Shown here one piece after another: positions 8,578 through 18,062 of a stretch of DNA of 64,000 nt. Origin of the DNA: Chitinimonas prasina (GTDB lineage: Bacteria; Pseudomonadota; Gammaproteobacteria; Burkholderiales; Chitinimonadaceae); assembly GCF_030160395.1 (NCBI RefSeq), contig NZ_BSOG01000002.1, forward strand, positions 635,280 to 699,279, written 5' to 3'. A model generated the notes under the pieces. The model had not been told where the DNA came from. It did not search any database and saw only the letters and a program-made list of their open reading frames with translations. Both the position numbers and the translations under genes were made by a program. Each line of letters starts with the position of its first letter. Positions within the stretch are counted from its first letter, which is position 1.

Positions 8578-8787
8578 ATGCTGCAACGCACAAATCACCT
8601 CGCAAAGCTAACCATGCCGTACTCACCGCGCCATCAGAAACCGTCTACCTTATTTGCCGAACCGCTGCTGACCATCGCTGTCACCGTGCTGTTTACCTAC
8701 GCACTGGTATCCGACCCTCTGCCCGCAGCCCCTACCCAGCCAGATTCGCCGGTGCTGGCCCAAGCAGGCACTCGCCATGCTGGCTGA
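8578..8787 (+). CDS. Possible small single-span membrane protein
   Basis: An open frame of 69 codons (37 or more if the internal ATG at 8614 is used) containing one hydrophobic segment, LLTIAVTVLFTYALVS, after a basic N-terminus. It lies in the 700-bp gap between nrdR and the lipoprotein metallopeptidase, on the opposite strand to both. No strong ribosome binding site is visible. It overlaps the following small frame by 11 bases, which argues weakly for a real pair. No homologue is recognised. Confidence 0.35.
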   Translation: MLQRTNHLAKLTMPYSPRHQKPSTLFAEPLLTIAVTVLFTYALVSDPLPAAPTQPDSPVLAQAGTRHAG

Positions 8788-8908
8788 GCCGCTGATTGCA
8801 GCGCCACCGCGGCAGCCAGGCCTGCGCATTCGACTGATAGACGTGCTAGGCCTGCTATTGCTTGCCCTGCTGGCCATGGCCTGGCGTTGCGCCATCGTGG
8901 ACGATTGA
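8777..8908 (+). CDS. Possible 43-residue membrane peptide
   Basis: ATG at 8777 to TGA at 8906-8908 encodes 43 residues. A Pro/Arg-rich start (MLAEPLIAAPPRQPGLRI) is followed by a strongly hydrophobic helix (VLGLLLLALLAMAW) and an acidic tail. The layout of charged start, single helix and short tail is typical of small membrane proteins. It overlaps the frame above by 11 bases. It may be noise, but the pair covers most of the gap. Confidence 0.35.
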   Translation: MLAEPLIAAPPRQPGLRIRLIDVLGLLLLALLAMAWRCAIVDD

Positions 8909-9135
8909 AAGTCATTGATGGGTATAAAGGGCTGCGCGGGCGCCAGGTAAAGCCCCGCACTGCGGCTTTCCCGAATGCCGAAACCGCCAATGGCTAGGCT
9001 TGTCGCAGCGCAGCATGATGAATGGGTTCGCAACAGGATGGCTGTTCCGGGACAGAAAGCCTTCTTGTGCCCTCCCCCTTCCTCCTCTCCCCGAGGGCAT
9101 GGGGGGTGGGCAGCGTCCTGATGTTGACCATACGC
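8909..9135. other. Intergenic, no gene seen
   Basis: No convincing coding frame or RNA gene is seen. A pyrimidine-rich then G-rich stretch (about 9066-9116) could fold back on itself, as dispersed intergenic repeats often do. The region lies downstream of the metallopeptidase gene, but I see no clear T-tailed terminator. Confidence 0.4.
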
Positions 9136-10242
9136 TCAGGGCGCTGCTGTGGACGGTGTTGTTGCTCCGTGCTGCGTCTCCCCTATGACAGCAGCGCTTC
9201 TCAGGGCCGCCAGCGCTTCATCGCGGGCGGCCCGATTTTTTTCTGCCAACTGGCGCACCGCCAGATAAAACGCCGAAAAATCGCCCCCCAACTGCCTGAA
9301 CAAGGCACGAAATGCCGGCACCTTCTCGTGGTAGGTCGCCAGAGAAGCCATATGGGCATTGTTGGGATGGGGCTGGAACCAAGCGTCATAGCCCAGATAG
9401 CCTCCCCACTCCGCCTTCAGCGCTTGGTAACCACGCTCCAACTCAGCCTGTATCTCGACTTTGGCAGCATGCTTTGCGTCATCGGCCTGCTCGCTGGCAT
9501 AAACAGCCTCCAGCAACGCCCTGCCCTGCTCCATCAGCCGCCTGAAGGCCTGCCGCCGCTGCTCCGCCCTGGGATAAGCCTCGCGCGCCGCCGCATCGCC
9601 CTCCTGTGCCAGCCAGCGCTCGTAGCCCTCCAACTCCACGGCCGTGGCAAAAGCCTCGTTGAAACCACTGTCGTCCTTGATATAGAGCTGCTGATGGGCC
9701 AGTTCGTGAAAGATCAGCCTGGCAAGCACAGCCTTGTCGTAGCGCAGAGTTGTATTGAGCAAGGGATCCGAAAACCAGCCCAAGGTGGAATAAGCGGGAA
9801 CACCGTAGAGGAATACATCCTCGCCCAGTGCCTTGCGTGATTCGGCATATTGCTGGGCTTCGGCTTCGCTGTAATAGCCCCTGTAGCTCAAGCAACCGGC
9901 GATAGGGAAGCAGCTTTCCTGCGGTTTAAGCGACAGCGGCGGTGTGCTGACGATGTTCCACAGCGCATAGGGGCGGCCCAGATCCGCATAGCGGGTATAG
10001 CTGGCATTATCGGGTAGCTTCAGCTCGCGTATGGCGAACTCTCGCAGCCGCTGTGCCAGCCTCAGCTTGTTCGCCGTCTCAGGCGTGGTCGCCGGGTCGG
10101 CCAGTACCTCGTCTATGGCTCTGGCTTTATTCATGACCTCTGCCTGCCCGGTTGCCGCCTGGCCGACGAACGCCACGCTGGCGCAGCCCGTCACCCCCAG
10201 GCAGAACAGCAACCCCAGCAGCCGCCCCAGCCACGCAGCCAT
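9136..10242 (-). CDS. Lipoprotein zinc metallopeptidase (putative aminopeptidase family)
   Basis: A 368-residue protein with a lipoprotein signal peptide: hydrophobic LLGLLFCLGV, then the lipobox VTGC at residues 17-20. A zinc-protease helix LARLIFHELAHQQLY (HExxH) lies near residue 180, followed by FNEAFATAVE with a candidate third ligand Glu. The SYRGYYSEAEAQ and VPAYSTLGWFSDP segments match the family annotated as putative aminopeptidases (Pfam Aminopep). It probably acts on the periplasmic face of a membrane. Its ATG shares the A of the BenE stop codon. Confidence 0.85.
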   Translation of the reverse strand: MAAWLGRLLGLLFCLGVTGCASVAFVGQAATGQAEVMNKARAIDEVLADPATTPETANKLRLAQRLREFAIRELKLPDNASYTRYADLGRPYALWNIVSTPPLSLKPQESCFPIAGCLSYRGYYSEAEAQQYAESRKALGEDVFLYGVPAYSTLGWFSDPLLNTTLRYDKAVLARLIFHELAHQQLYIKDDSGFNEAFATAVELEGYERWLAQEGDAAAREAYPRAEQRRQAFRRLMEQGRALLEAVYASEQADDAKHAAKVEIQAELERGYQALKAEWGGYLGYDAWFQPHPNNAHMASLATYHEKVPAFRALFRQLGGDFSAFYLAVRQLAEKNRAARDEALAALRSAAVIGETQHGATTPSTAAP

Positions 10243-11417
10243 CAGGCCGCCTTGGGCTTGGCAGCCCGCAGATTCAGTACCACCAATGCCAGCACGCCAG
10301 CCACCAAGCCCCAGAAGGCAGAGCCTATACCACCCAGGCTGACGCCCGATGCCGTCACCAAAAAGGTGATCAAGGCCGGCTCACGCTGGCTGTCCTCGCG
10401 CATGGCCAAGGCAAGGCCGCTGGATAACGCACCGAACAAAGCTATGCCGGCAATGGCCAAGACCAACTCCGTGGGGAAGGCCGCAAACAAGGCCCCGACC
10501 GAACCGCCCAGCAAGCCCAACAACAGGTAGAAGCCACCAGCAGCCACGCTGGCGCGATACCGCTGCGCAGGGTCTTCGTGCGCCTCCTTGCCGGCGCAGA
10601 TGGCGGCCGTAATGGCCGCCAGATTAAGCGCAAAACAGCCGAACGGCGCCAGCAGCAGATTGGTGAAACCCGTCCAGCCCACCAGGGCCGAAACCGGCGG
10701 CTCATAGCCAGAGGAGCGCAGCACCGCAACACCGGGGATATTCTGCGAGGCCATGGTGACGATAAACAACGGCAAGCCTATGCCCATCATGGCAGTCCAG
10801 CTGAACTGCGGTGTGGTCCAGACTGGCGCGGCAATGGCAAAGCTCACCCCGTCCAGCTTGATCAGGCCGAACCAGGCAGCCAGCAGGCTACCCACTAGCA
10901 GCACGGCCACCACGGCATAGCGGGGCAGAAAACGCTTGAAAAACAAATAAGCCAGGAACATGGGCAGCACTATCCAGAACTGCCCCTGCATGGCGGTAAA
11001 GGCATTGATGCCGAATTTCAGCAACACCCCTGCCAACATGGCCGCCGCAATGGACAGCGGAATGTATTTCATCGCCCGTTCAAACCAGCCCGTTATGCCG
11101 CACAGCGTAATCAAGGCCGCCGAGAAGACAAATGCACCGATGGCCTCACCCATGCTGTAGCCCGCCAGGCTGGTGGTCAGCAAGGCTGCGCCTGGAGTGG
11201 ACCAGGCGGTAGAGACAGGAATACGGTAGCGTAAAGACAGACCTATGCAGGTCAGCCCCATGGCAAAACCCAGCACCATCAGCCAGGAAGCCAGTTCAGC
11301 CGGCGTGGCGCCAGCCGCCCGGGCCGCCTGGAAGATAATGGCCGCCGAGCTGGTATAGCCCACCAATACAGTGATGAAACCGGCAGCAAGTGACGGCAGG
11401 GGGATCAGCTTGAACAT
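10242..11417 (-). CDS. BenE family benzoate/H+ symporter-like transporter
   Basis: A 391-residue inner-membrane protein with about 12 hydrophobic segments. The N-terminus (LPSLAAGFITVLVGYTSSAAIIFQAA), the STAWSTPGAALL motif and the NLAAITAAICAG region match BenE transporters. Members move benzoate or related aromatic acids, but here no catabolic genes are nearby, so the substrate is open. The ATG at 11417 is chosen because homology begins at MFKLIPLPSLAAG and the upstream extension is unlike a protein. It is coupled to the metallopeptidase by a TGATG overlap. Confidence 0.9.
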   Translation of the reverse strand: MFKLIPLPSLAAGFITVLVGYTSSAAIIFQAARAAGATPAELASWLMVLGFAMGLTCIGLSLRYRIPVSTAWSTPGAALLTTSLAGYSMGEAIGAFVFSAALITLCGITGWFERAMKYIPLSIAAAMLAGVLLKFGINAFTAMQGQFWIVLPMFLAYLFFKRFLPRYAVVAVLLVGSLLAAWFGLIKLDGVSFAIAAPVWTTPQFSWTAMMGIGLPLFIVTMASQNIPGVAVLRSSGYEPPVSALVGWTGFTNLLLAPFGCFALNLAAITAAICAGKEAHEDPAQRYRASVAAGGFYLLLGLLGGSVGALFAAFPTELVLAIAGIALFGALSSGLALAMREDSQREPALITFLVTASGVSLGGIGSAFWGLVAGVLALVVLNLRAAKPKAA

Positions 11418-11529
11418 GTCAGGGGGCGCCAGCAATAAGGGACAGCCAGACAATAGACTAGCCCATGTACCGCAAGCCCGGTACACCTGATGGCCAGTGG
11501 CCGACACAGTGGCCCCGTCCGCCCAGCAA

Positions 11530-11553
11530 AACGCCACGGCTGACCGTGGCGTT
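11530..11553 (-). terminator. Rho-independent terminator of the M16 protease operon
   Basis: AACGCCACGG and CCGTGGCGTT pair perfectly around a four-base loop (CTGA). On the minus strand a short T run follows. It lies 44 bases past the stop of the second M16 gene. Confidence 0.75.
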
Positions 11554-11596
11554 CTGGCTACTTGCTCTTGCGTGACCGCAAGCTTGCAGCAACGGC

Positions 11597-12994
11597 TTAT
11601 CTGGCTGCCTTGGCGGCAAAACCATCCGCCTTGATGTCCACCTCCAGCACCTCGCCATACTTGGCAGCGATGGGCCGTATGGCCTCGGCCTTGCCGACCA
11701 GCACCATTTGCAGCTTGTCCTTGGGGAAATGCTTGTCTATCAAGACACGGGCCTGCTCCGGCGTCAGGCTATCCACCTTCTGGCTGAACTGATTGACCTG
11801 CTCATCGCCAAAACCGTAGATGAACATCTCGCCCAGCAAGCCGGCAAGCTGCGCACCCGTCTCATACCGGGGTGGGAACTGTCCCTTCACATAGGCCTTG
11901 GCCGATTCCAGCGTCTCGGCATCAATGCCGCGCGTCCACAGCCGCTGATAGGTTTCGGTGGCCAGTGCCAGCGCCGCTTCGGTCTTGGGCAGTGCGGTAA
12001 AGCTGGACACCGCAAATGTGCCGTTCTGGCCATAGGTGGTAAAGCCGCTGCCAGCCCCATAGGTCAGGCCGGAGTTCACCCGCAGCTCATCATTGAGCCA
12101 GGAAGTGAAGCGTCCTCCCAGCACCGTATTGATCACCTGCAACGGCACATAGTCCGGGTCGCCGCGCGAGATACCCGCACCGCCAAACAGGAAGGTGGTC
12201 TCACGCGCATCCTCCTTGTTCACCAGCAATACCCTCGCCTTGCCGGCCTGGATGGGGCTCGCCGGCAATACCGCCGGTGCCGCACCCTCGGCGCGCCAAC
12301 CGCCGAACAGCTGCTCGATCTGGCCACGCATTTCAGCGGTCTTGAAATCGCCTACCACCACCACAGCCGAGGTATCAGGACGATAGTAGCGACGATGGAA
12401 AGCCGCCAGATCGCTACGCTTGAGCTTGGCCAGGCTGCTGCCTGTCCCCTCTATCGGATTACCGTAGACACCTTCGCCATATAGCAGCTTGGCGTAATAG
12501 CTGCGTATGACGTTGCGCGGACTTTCCTTGGCCTGCTTCAGCTCATCCATGGTGCGTGCCCGCAGCTTGCCGAACTCATGCTCTGGAAAACTCGGTTTCT
12601 GGACGATATCTGCCAGCATGGGCAGCAGGGTCGCCACATCATCGCGGGCAAAACTGGCGGCTACCATGCTGAACTCGACACCGCTGCCACCGCCAATATC
12701 GGCGCCGCGGAAATCAAAGGCGTCATCCAGCGCCTGCTTGCTATATTTCTTGCTGCCTAGCAGCACGCCATCTGCCGTCAGATTGGCCAGGCCAGCCTGC
12801 GTGCCATCCAGCGCGCCGCCAGCACGGCTGATCACACGCACCGCCACCAGCGGGACGTCATGGCGCTCCATCAGGTAAACATTGAGACCGTTGGGCAGCT
12901 TTGCCGTGGCATAGGCCGGCAAGCGGAATTCGCTGGCCAGGGCAGAACCGGCCAGCGCAATCAAGCCAGCCAGGAAGGTTTTCTTCAGCATCAT
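11597..12994 (-). CDS. M16 family protein without zinc site (processing-peptidase-like partner)
   Basis: About 465 residues with an N-terminal signal peptide (KKTFLAGLIALAGSALA). The fold is that of M16B peptidases, including the substrate-binding C-terminal half (ADIVQKPSFPEHEF, YGAGSGFTTYG, TPEQARVLIDKHF). Where active members carry HxxEH, this protein reads GLANLTAD, so the zinc site is absent. Such proteins form a heterodimer with an active M16 subunit, here encoded immediately upstream. GGAGG precedes two candidate ATGs (12994 and 12991); the first overlaps the preceding stop. Confidence 0.92.
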   Translation of the reverse strand: MMLKKTFLAGLIALAGSALASEFRLPAYATAKLPNGLNVYLMERHDVPLVAVRVISRAGGALDGTQAGLANLTADGVLLGSKKYSKQALDDAFDFRGADIGGGSGVEFSMVAASFARDDVATLLPMLADIVQKPSFPEHEFGKLRARTMDELKQAKESPRNVIRSYYAKLLYGEGVYGNPIEGTGSSLAKLKRSDLAAFHRRYYRPDTSAVVVVGDFKTAEMRGQIEQLFGGWRAEGAAPAVLPASPIQAGKARVLLVNKEDARETTFLFGGAGISRGDPDYVPLQVINTVLGGRFTSWLNDELRVNSGLTYGAGSGFTTYGQNGTFAVSSFTALPKTEAALALATETYQRLWTRGIDAETLESAKAYVKGQFPPRYETGAQLAGLLGEMFIYGFGDEQVNQFSQKVDSLTPEQARVLIDKHFPKDKLQMVLVGKAEAIRPIAAKYGEVLEVDIKADGFAAKAAR

Positions 12995-14316
12995 CAATCC
13001 TCCTTGGCCGCGAGCACGCCAACCGTGCGTTGCGACTTCTTCAGATATTTGGCAGCAACCGTCTTGATATCGGCAACCGTGAGCCGCTTGTAGGCAGCAG
13101 GCACGTCAAACAGCTTACGGTAGTCGCCACCGAACACCTCATAGTGCCCAATGCTGGCCGCCTGACCGTTGATGGTTTCCAGGCTGCGATAGAACTCCAC
13201 CACCTTCTGGTTCTTGACCTTCTGCAACTCCTGCTCGGTCACGCCCTGCTTTACCACGCGATCAAGCTCGGCAGTAAAGGCCTGTTCCAGCTTGTCCGCC
13301 GCAACGCCATCGGCAGCCACTGCGTAGAATTGCATCAGACCGGGGTCAAACGTATCGCCTTGCCCGGCATCCACATCGCTGGCCAGGCGCTTGTCCACCA
13401 ACGCCTTATAGAGGCGCGAGGTCTTGCCGCTGACCAGCAGGCTTTGCAATACATCCAGCGCGTAGTGATCGGGATGGTTGGTTTGCGGCACCTTGTACGC
13501 CACCATCAGGTTGGGCGTGGTCACCGACTCCTTGCGCACGAACACACGGCGCTCACCCACCTGCTCAGGCTCCACGGTGCGGACCGCAGGGGGCGCTGCG
13601 CGAGCGGGTATCGGGCCGATGTACTGCTCAGCCAGACGCTTCACCTCGTCGAACTTCACATCGCCCACGATCACGGCCACCGCATTGTTGGGAGCGTAGT
13701 AGGTATCAAAGTAGCGGCGCAGGTCTTCCTGGGTCCAGGCCTTGATATCGGACTCATGCCCGATAACCGGCCAGGAATAAGGATGGGCGCGGAATGCGGC
13801 GGCTTCTACCACCTCGCTCAGCATGCGCCAATTGGAATTCTCCAGCCCCGTGATGCGCTCTGACGCCACCACACCGCGCTCGCTCTCGACCATCTTGGGG
13901 TCGATGGCCAGATTGCCGATACGGTCACCTTCCAGTGCAAATATGGTTTCCAACGACGAAGCGGGGAACCAATCCTGGTAAACCGTCAGGTCATTGGAGG
14001 TATAAGCGTTGTTGGAACCGCCCTTGGATTCCATCACGCGGTCGAACTGCTTGGGGCCATAGACCTTGGCACCATTGAACATCATGTGTTCGAAGAAGTG
14101 CGACAGACCAGTAATGCCGGGTGCCTCGTTGCGCGATCCCACCTTCCAGAAGGTGTAGAAGTTCGCATTGGGTATGGCACGGTTCTCCAGCACCAGGAAC
14201 TTCATGCCATTGCCCAGCGTGAAGGTCTTCACCTCATCGGCCGTCAGGGCGTGGGCCGGCGCAACCGCCAGGCCAAACACCAAGCCTCCGGCCGCGAGCA
14301 GGGTTTTCCACTTCAT
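12994..14316 (-). CDS. M16 family zinc peptidase (active subunit)
   Basis: A 440-residue exported protein (signal peptide KTLLAAGGLVFGLAVAPAHA). The inverted zinc motif is present in GLSHFFEHMMFNG (HxxEH, about residues 69-73), with the downstream Glu in the ERGVVASE region. M16B peptidases degrade periplasmic peptides. This gene is first of a two-gene operon with the zinc-less partner; start and stop overlap (TGATG). Confidence 0.95.
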   Translation of the reverse strand: MKWKTLLAAGGLVFGLAVAPAHALTADEVKTFTLGNGMKFLVLENRAIPNANFYTFWKVGSRNEAPGITGLSHFFEHMMFNGAKVYGPKQFDRVMESKGGSNNAYTSNDLTVYQDWFPASSLETIFALEGDRIGNLAIDPKMVESERGVVASERITGLENSNWRMLSEVVEAAAFRAHPYSWPVIGHESDIKAWTQEDLRRYFDTYYAPNNAVAVIVGDVKFDEVKRLAEQYIGPIPARAAPPAVRTVEPEQVGERRVFVRKESVTTPNLMVAYKVPQTNHPDHYALDVLQSLLVSGKTSRLYKALVDKRLASDVDAGQGDTFDPGLMQFYAVAADGVAADKLEQAFTAELDRVVKQGVTEQELQKVKNQKVVEFYRSLETINGQAASIGHYEVFGGDYRKLFDVPAAYKRLTVADIKTVAAKYLKKSQRTVGVLAAKED

Positions 14317-14477
14317 TGTTATTGCTCCTTTGTATGGCTATCTTGCCAAGCGGGTGGCATAGCTCTCCCCGACCCGACTGGCGCAGCATCATGCCATAGC
14401 CGCCAAACCGACAGAATATGCTGCGACGAAGTGACCTTAGGGTGGATGAGTGGCGGTACGCACCGACACGCTCAGTC

Positions 14478-16589
14478 CTACAGATTGCCGACAAACAATT
14501 TGCGCAGCAGCAGGTTCTTCAGGTCGCTGGCCTCATCCAGGCCCAGGCGAGCCAGCCAAGCCGGCGGTGCCTCTTTGTCGGTGAACAGGCCTTTGAGCGC
14601 CGCGGCCACCAATTCGAGCGGATTTTCACTGGCTTGCCGCATTCTCTGCAGCGCCTCGATGATCGCCAGCTCCTCGGCAGTGAAATCTGTGCCGAAAGGA
14701 AAGTCCGGCAGGTAGGCCTGCTGCCAGGGCACCATCCCCGCCGCCAGTACCTCAGGCAGGTTTCGACGTACCGCATCTGGCAGTTGATAGGATTGCTCCA
14801 GCTTGCCATTGGCCTTGGCGGTTTCCATCAGCTCATCCTGGAAGCGGCTGTCTGCTACTGCCAGCAAACGCTTGATCACTTCAGCGTCGGATTGGCCGCG
14901 CAGATCGGCCACGCCGTATTCAGTCACCACCATGTCACGTAAATGCCGAGGGATGGTAGTGTGACCGTAGTTCCAGACAATATTGGAACTCACCTTGCCC
15001 CGGCTTTCGCGCGTCGTCCGCAACATCAGGATGGACCGAGCACAAGGCAAGGCATGTGCCATGGCGACAAAGTTGTACTGCCCACCGACACCGGAAACCA
15101 GCTGACCGTTCTCCAATCCGTCCGATACCGCCGCTCCCAGCAGGGTGACCATCATGGTAGTGTTCATGAAGCAGGCACGCTGCCGCTGCACACTGGCGAG
15201 CGCATGCTGTACATCCAGCTGATTGATGAAGTCGATGCGGTGCATCTCGATACGGTCCAGCTCCTGTTCCGACATCTGCCGTAGCCGCTGATAGAAGTCG
15301 TTGGGGCCCAGGAAGAAACCACCGTGCAGGCAGACACCACCGCGCAAGCGCTCGCCCAGCAGCGCTCGCTCTATATGCAGGAAGGCGTCGGCATCATCGA
15401 GCCTTGCCGAGAATACCCGGCCCTCGTGGTGCAGTTGCTCATCACGCCATTGCACACCGGGTTTAAAGATGCCGAAGTGGACGAGAAACGCCACGTCACC
15501 GGCCGACAGGCTATTGCCAATACGACCTGCCTCATGCAGGCGGCGTAGTGTGTGGCCGCTGACTACCTGGCTGATATGGCCGTGATTGAGCAAACGCTGC
15601 AGTACCGCGTCGTCATAGACTTCACGCTTGACCACGCCTGCCTCAATCAAGCGCAACAATCCATTGACGAACATCTCCGAACAACCATAGAGACCCTGCT
15701 CGAACTCACCCAGATGGCGCTCGCCCAACTGGCCACGGCTCAGTGTCGCCAGCAAACGTCGGTAGGCGTCGTTATGCTGCTCGCGCAGTATCAAAGCCTG
15801 GGCAATGGCATCCCCCAGGGCGCCTATGCCTATCTGCAAGGTGCCGCCATCGCTGATCAGGCTGCTTGCATGCAGGCCGATGGCGTAGTCCTGCACGCTG
15901 ACCTTCATATTGGGTGGCGCAAAGAGCGCGTGGGTGCCCACCGCATCAGTCACCACCAAGTCAAAAAAGTCCGGCGCCACTTCGGCCTGACGCGGCATGA
16001 AAGGTAGATGCTGATTCAAGACCGCCACGGTCAGAACCTTGTTTTCGCCTGCCGCCCGCAGGCGCTCCAATACCTCGAAAGTGAGATCCGGGTTGCTCGA
16101 CAGTGATAGGCGCATGCTCTCGCCGTCGCCGTGCACCGAAACCGCCTGGGCCAGCAGATTGACCCCATGCAGCGCCATGTCTCTCGCCACAAAGGTGTAG
16201 TTGGTGCAGATATAGCTCTGCTGAGCCTCGGCATTACCCAGGTAGTCGCCCGTCTTGAGGAAGAACTCCAGCACCTCGACATTGGCCGGCAGCTTGCCCG
16301 CCCGCAAATCCAGCACATAGTCCAGATCGGGATAGTCTCCGAAAACCCGCTCAACAAACGGTGCCAGAAAATGCCGCTCTATCTCGCTGCCACCCACCGG
16401 TTTTTGCAGCGACAAGGCCGTGATGATCTTGAGCCGTCGTGCAGGTGTAGCCTTGATACGCTGATAAAGTCGATTGATGAAGGGATTGGGTTTGCCTATG
16501 CCCAGGGGTGTCCCCAAGACGATATCCCCTGGCAAGCGCGCCAATACTTCATCTACCGCCGCGTCCATCCTGTCCAGAAACAAGGGCAT
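14478..16589 (-). CDS. Acetyl-CoA hydrolase/transferase family protein
   Basis: A 703-residue cytoplasmic protein. Features of CoA-transferase family I are seen: GIGALGDAIAQALILR in the N-terminal half, and SGVGGQYNFVAMAHAL with the glycine-rich loop and TEYGVADLRGQSD in the C-terminal half. The family swaps CoA between acyl groups or hydrolyses acetyl-CoA. It is longer than the standard 500-residue enzymes, with an additional C-terminal region ending LDEASDLKNLLLRKLF. The start at 16589 is supported by an AGGA-type site, and the conserved region begins MPLFLDRMDAAVDEVL. Confidence 0.88.
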   Translation of the reverse strand: MPLFLDRMDAAVDEVLARLPGDIVLGTPLGIGKPNPFINRLYQRIKATPARRLKIITALSLQKPVGGSEIERHFLAPFVERVFGDYPDLDYVLDLRAGKLPANVEVLEFFLKTGDYLGNAEAQQSYICTNYTFVARDMALHGVNLLAQAVSVHGDGESMRLSLSSNPDLTFEVLERLRAAGENKVLTVAVLNQHLPFMPRQAEVAPDFFDLVVTDAVGTHALFAPPNMKVSVQDYAIGLHASSLISDGGTLQIGIGALGDAIAQALILREQHNDAYRRLLATLSRGQLGERHLGEFEQGLYGCSEMFVNGLLRLIEAGVVKREVYDDAVLQRLLNHGHISQVVSGHTLRRLHEAGRIGNSLSAGDVAFLVHFGIFKPGVQWRDEQLHHEGRVFSARLDDADAFLHIERALLGERLRGGVCLHGGFFLGPNDFYQRLRQMSEQELDRIEMHRIDFINQLDVQHALASVQRQRACFMNTTMMVTLLGAAVSDGLENGQLVSGVGGQYNFVAMAHALPCARSILMLRTTRESRGKVSSNIVWNYGHTTIPRHLRDMVVTEYGVADLRGQSDAEVIKRLLAVADSRFQDELMETAKANGKLEQSYQLPDAVRRNLPEVLAAGMVPWQQAYLPDFPFGTDFTAEELAIIEALQRMRQASENPLELVAAALKGLFTDKEAPPAWLARLGLDEASDLKNLLLRKLFVGNL

Positions 16590-16653
16590 GGTGCATCCTG
16601 ATTGTGTGCCTGCCTGCGCGTGGCGCGCGATGGGCAGGTGTTCCAAACGAGAA

Positions 16654-16673
16654 AGGAGCGCCGAAGCGCTCCT
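16654..16673 (-). terminator. glyA terminator
   Basis: AGGAGCGC and GCGCTCCT form a perfect 8-bp stem. On the minus strand the loop is TTCG, a stable tetraloop, followed by TTTCTCG. It lies 22 bases past the glyA stop. Confidence 0.75.
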
Positions 16674-16695
16674 ATCTTTGTACCACCAGCGAGGT

Positions 16696-17940
16696 TTACT
16701 TGCCGTAAACCGGGAAGCGGCTGGTCAATGCATGCACCTTGGCCTTGACCGCAGCGATATTGGCTTCGTCATTGGGCTTGTCGAGCACATCAGCCACCAG
16801 GTTGGCCACCATGATGGCCTCCTCTTCCTTAAAGCCACGGGTAGTGATGGCGGGCGAACCGATACGGATGCCCGAAGTGACAAAGGGGCTTTCCGGGTCG
16901 TTGGGGATGGCGTTCTTGTTGACGGTAATGTGCGCCTGGCCCAGCAAGGCATCGGCCGCCTTGCCAGTCAGACCCTTGGGTCGCAGATCCACCAGGAACA
17001 CATGGCTCTCAGTACGGCCGGAGATGATACGCAGGCCACGCTCGGCCAAGGTCTTGGCCATGATGGCAGCGTTCTTCAGCACCTGTTCCTGATAGCTCTT
17101 GAACTCAGGCTGCAGGGCTTCCTTGAAAGCCACGGCCTTGCCCGCAATCACATGCATTAGCGGGCCGCCCTGCAGGCTGGGGAACACATTGCTGTTCAGC
17201 ATCTTCTCGTGTTCTGCCTTGGCCAGGATGATGCCGCCACGGGGACCACGCAGGGTCTTGTGGGTGGTCGAGGTGACAAAGTCGGCATGCGGCACCGGGT
17301 TGGGGTACACGCCAGCGGCAATCAGGCCTGCATAGTGGGCCATGTCCACCATGAAGTAGGCGCCTACCTTCTTGGCGATGGCCGCCATGCGCTCAAAATC
17401 GAAGCGCAGGGCATAGGCCGAGGCGCCGCCGATGATCAGCTTGGGCTGGGTTTCAACCGCAATCCGCTCCATCTCGTCGTAGTCGATCTCTTCCTTGTCA
17501 TTGAGGCCGTAAGGCACGATCTTGAACAGCTTGCCCGACAGGTTGGCTGGCGAACCATGCGTCAGGTGACCGCCGTGGCCCAGGTTCATGCCCATGATGG
17601 TGTCGCCCGGCTTGAGGATGCTGAAGTACACCGCCTGGTTGGCCTGCGAGCCCGAATGGGGCTGCACGTTGGCGTACTCGGCGCCAAACAGCTTCTTGAC
17701 ACGGTCTATGGCCAATTGCTCCACCACGTCCACATACTCGCAACCACCATAGAAGCGCTTGCCTGGGTAACCCTCGGCATACTTGTTGGTCAGTTGCGAT
17801 CCCTGCGCTTCCATCACGGCCGGGCTGGTGTAGTTTTCCGAGGCGATCAGCTCGATGTGCTCGTGCTGGCGAACGACTTCGCTTTCAATGGCGGCAGACA
17901 GTTCGGAATCGTATTGGGCGATGGACAGCGGCTTGAACAT
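16696..17940 (-). CDS. glyA: Serine hydroxymethyltransferase
   Basis: A 414-residue PLP enzyme that interconverts serine and glycine with tetrahydrofolate. Seen are [18 protein letters not shown], the [15 protein letters not shown] pocket, and the PLP-lysine motif [14 protein letters not shown]. The ATG at 17940 ([11 protein letters not shown]) matches the family start and has GGAAG upstream; the open frame runs further upstream but is not needed. It is transcribed divergently from the zinc-ribbon membrane protein. Confidence 0.98.
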   Translation of the reverse strand: MFKPLSIAQYDSELSAAIESEVVRQHEHIELIASENYTSPAVMEAQGSQLTNKYAEGYPGKRFYGGCEYVDVVEQLAIDRVKKLFGAEYANVQPHSGSQANQAVYFSILKPGDTIMGMNLGHGGHLTHGSPANLSGKLFKIVPYGLNDKEEIDYDEMERIAVETQPKLIIGGASAYALRFDFERMAAIAKKVGAYFMVDMAHYAGLIAAGVYPNPVPHADFVTSTTHKTLRGPRGGIILAKAEHEKMLNSNVFPSLQGGPLMHVIAGKAVAFKEALQPEFKSYQEQVLKNAAIMAKTLAERGLRIISGRTESHVFLVDLRPKGLTGKAADALLGQAHITVNKNAIPNDPESPFVTSGIRIGSPAITTRGFKEEEAIMVANLVADVLDKPNDEANIAAVKAKVHALTSRFPVYGK

Positions 17941-18062
17941 GGCGGGGCTTCCGTAGGAAGGTGGGGGAGTAAAGACCGGTATTTTACCATGTCGCGCGAC
18001 ATGAACCAGTTGAATGGATTGCATATTCATCGTGCGCCCCATTCATCTTATAAACTAGGCCC

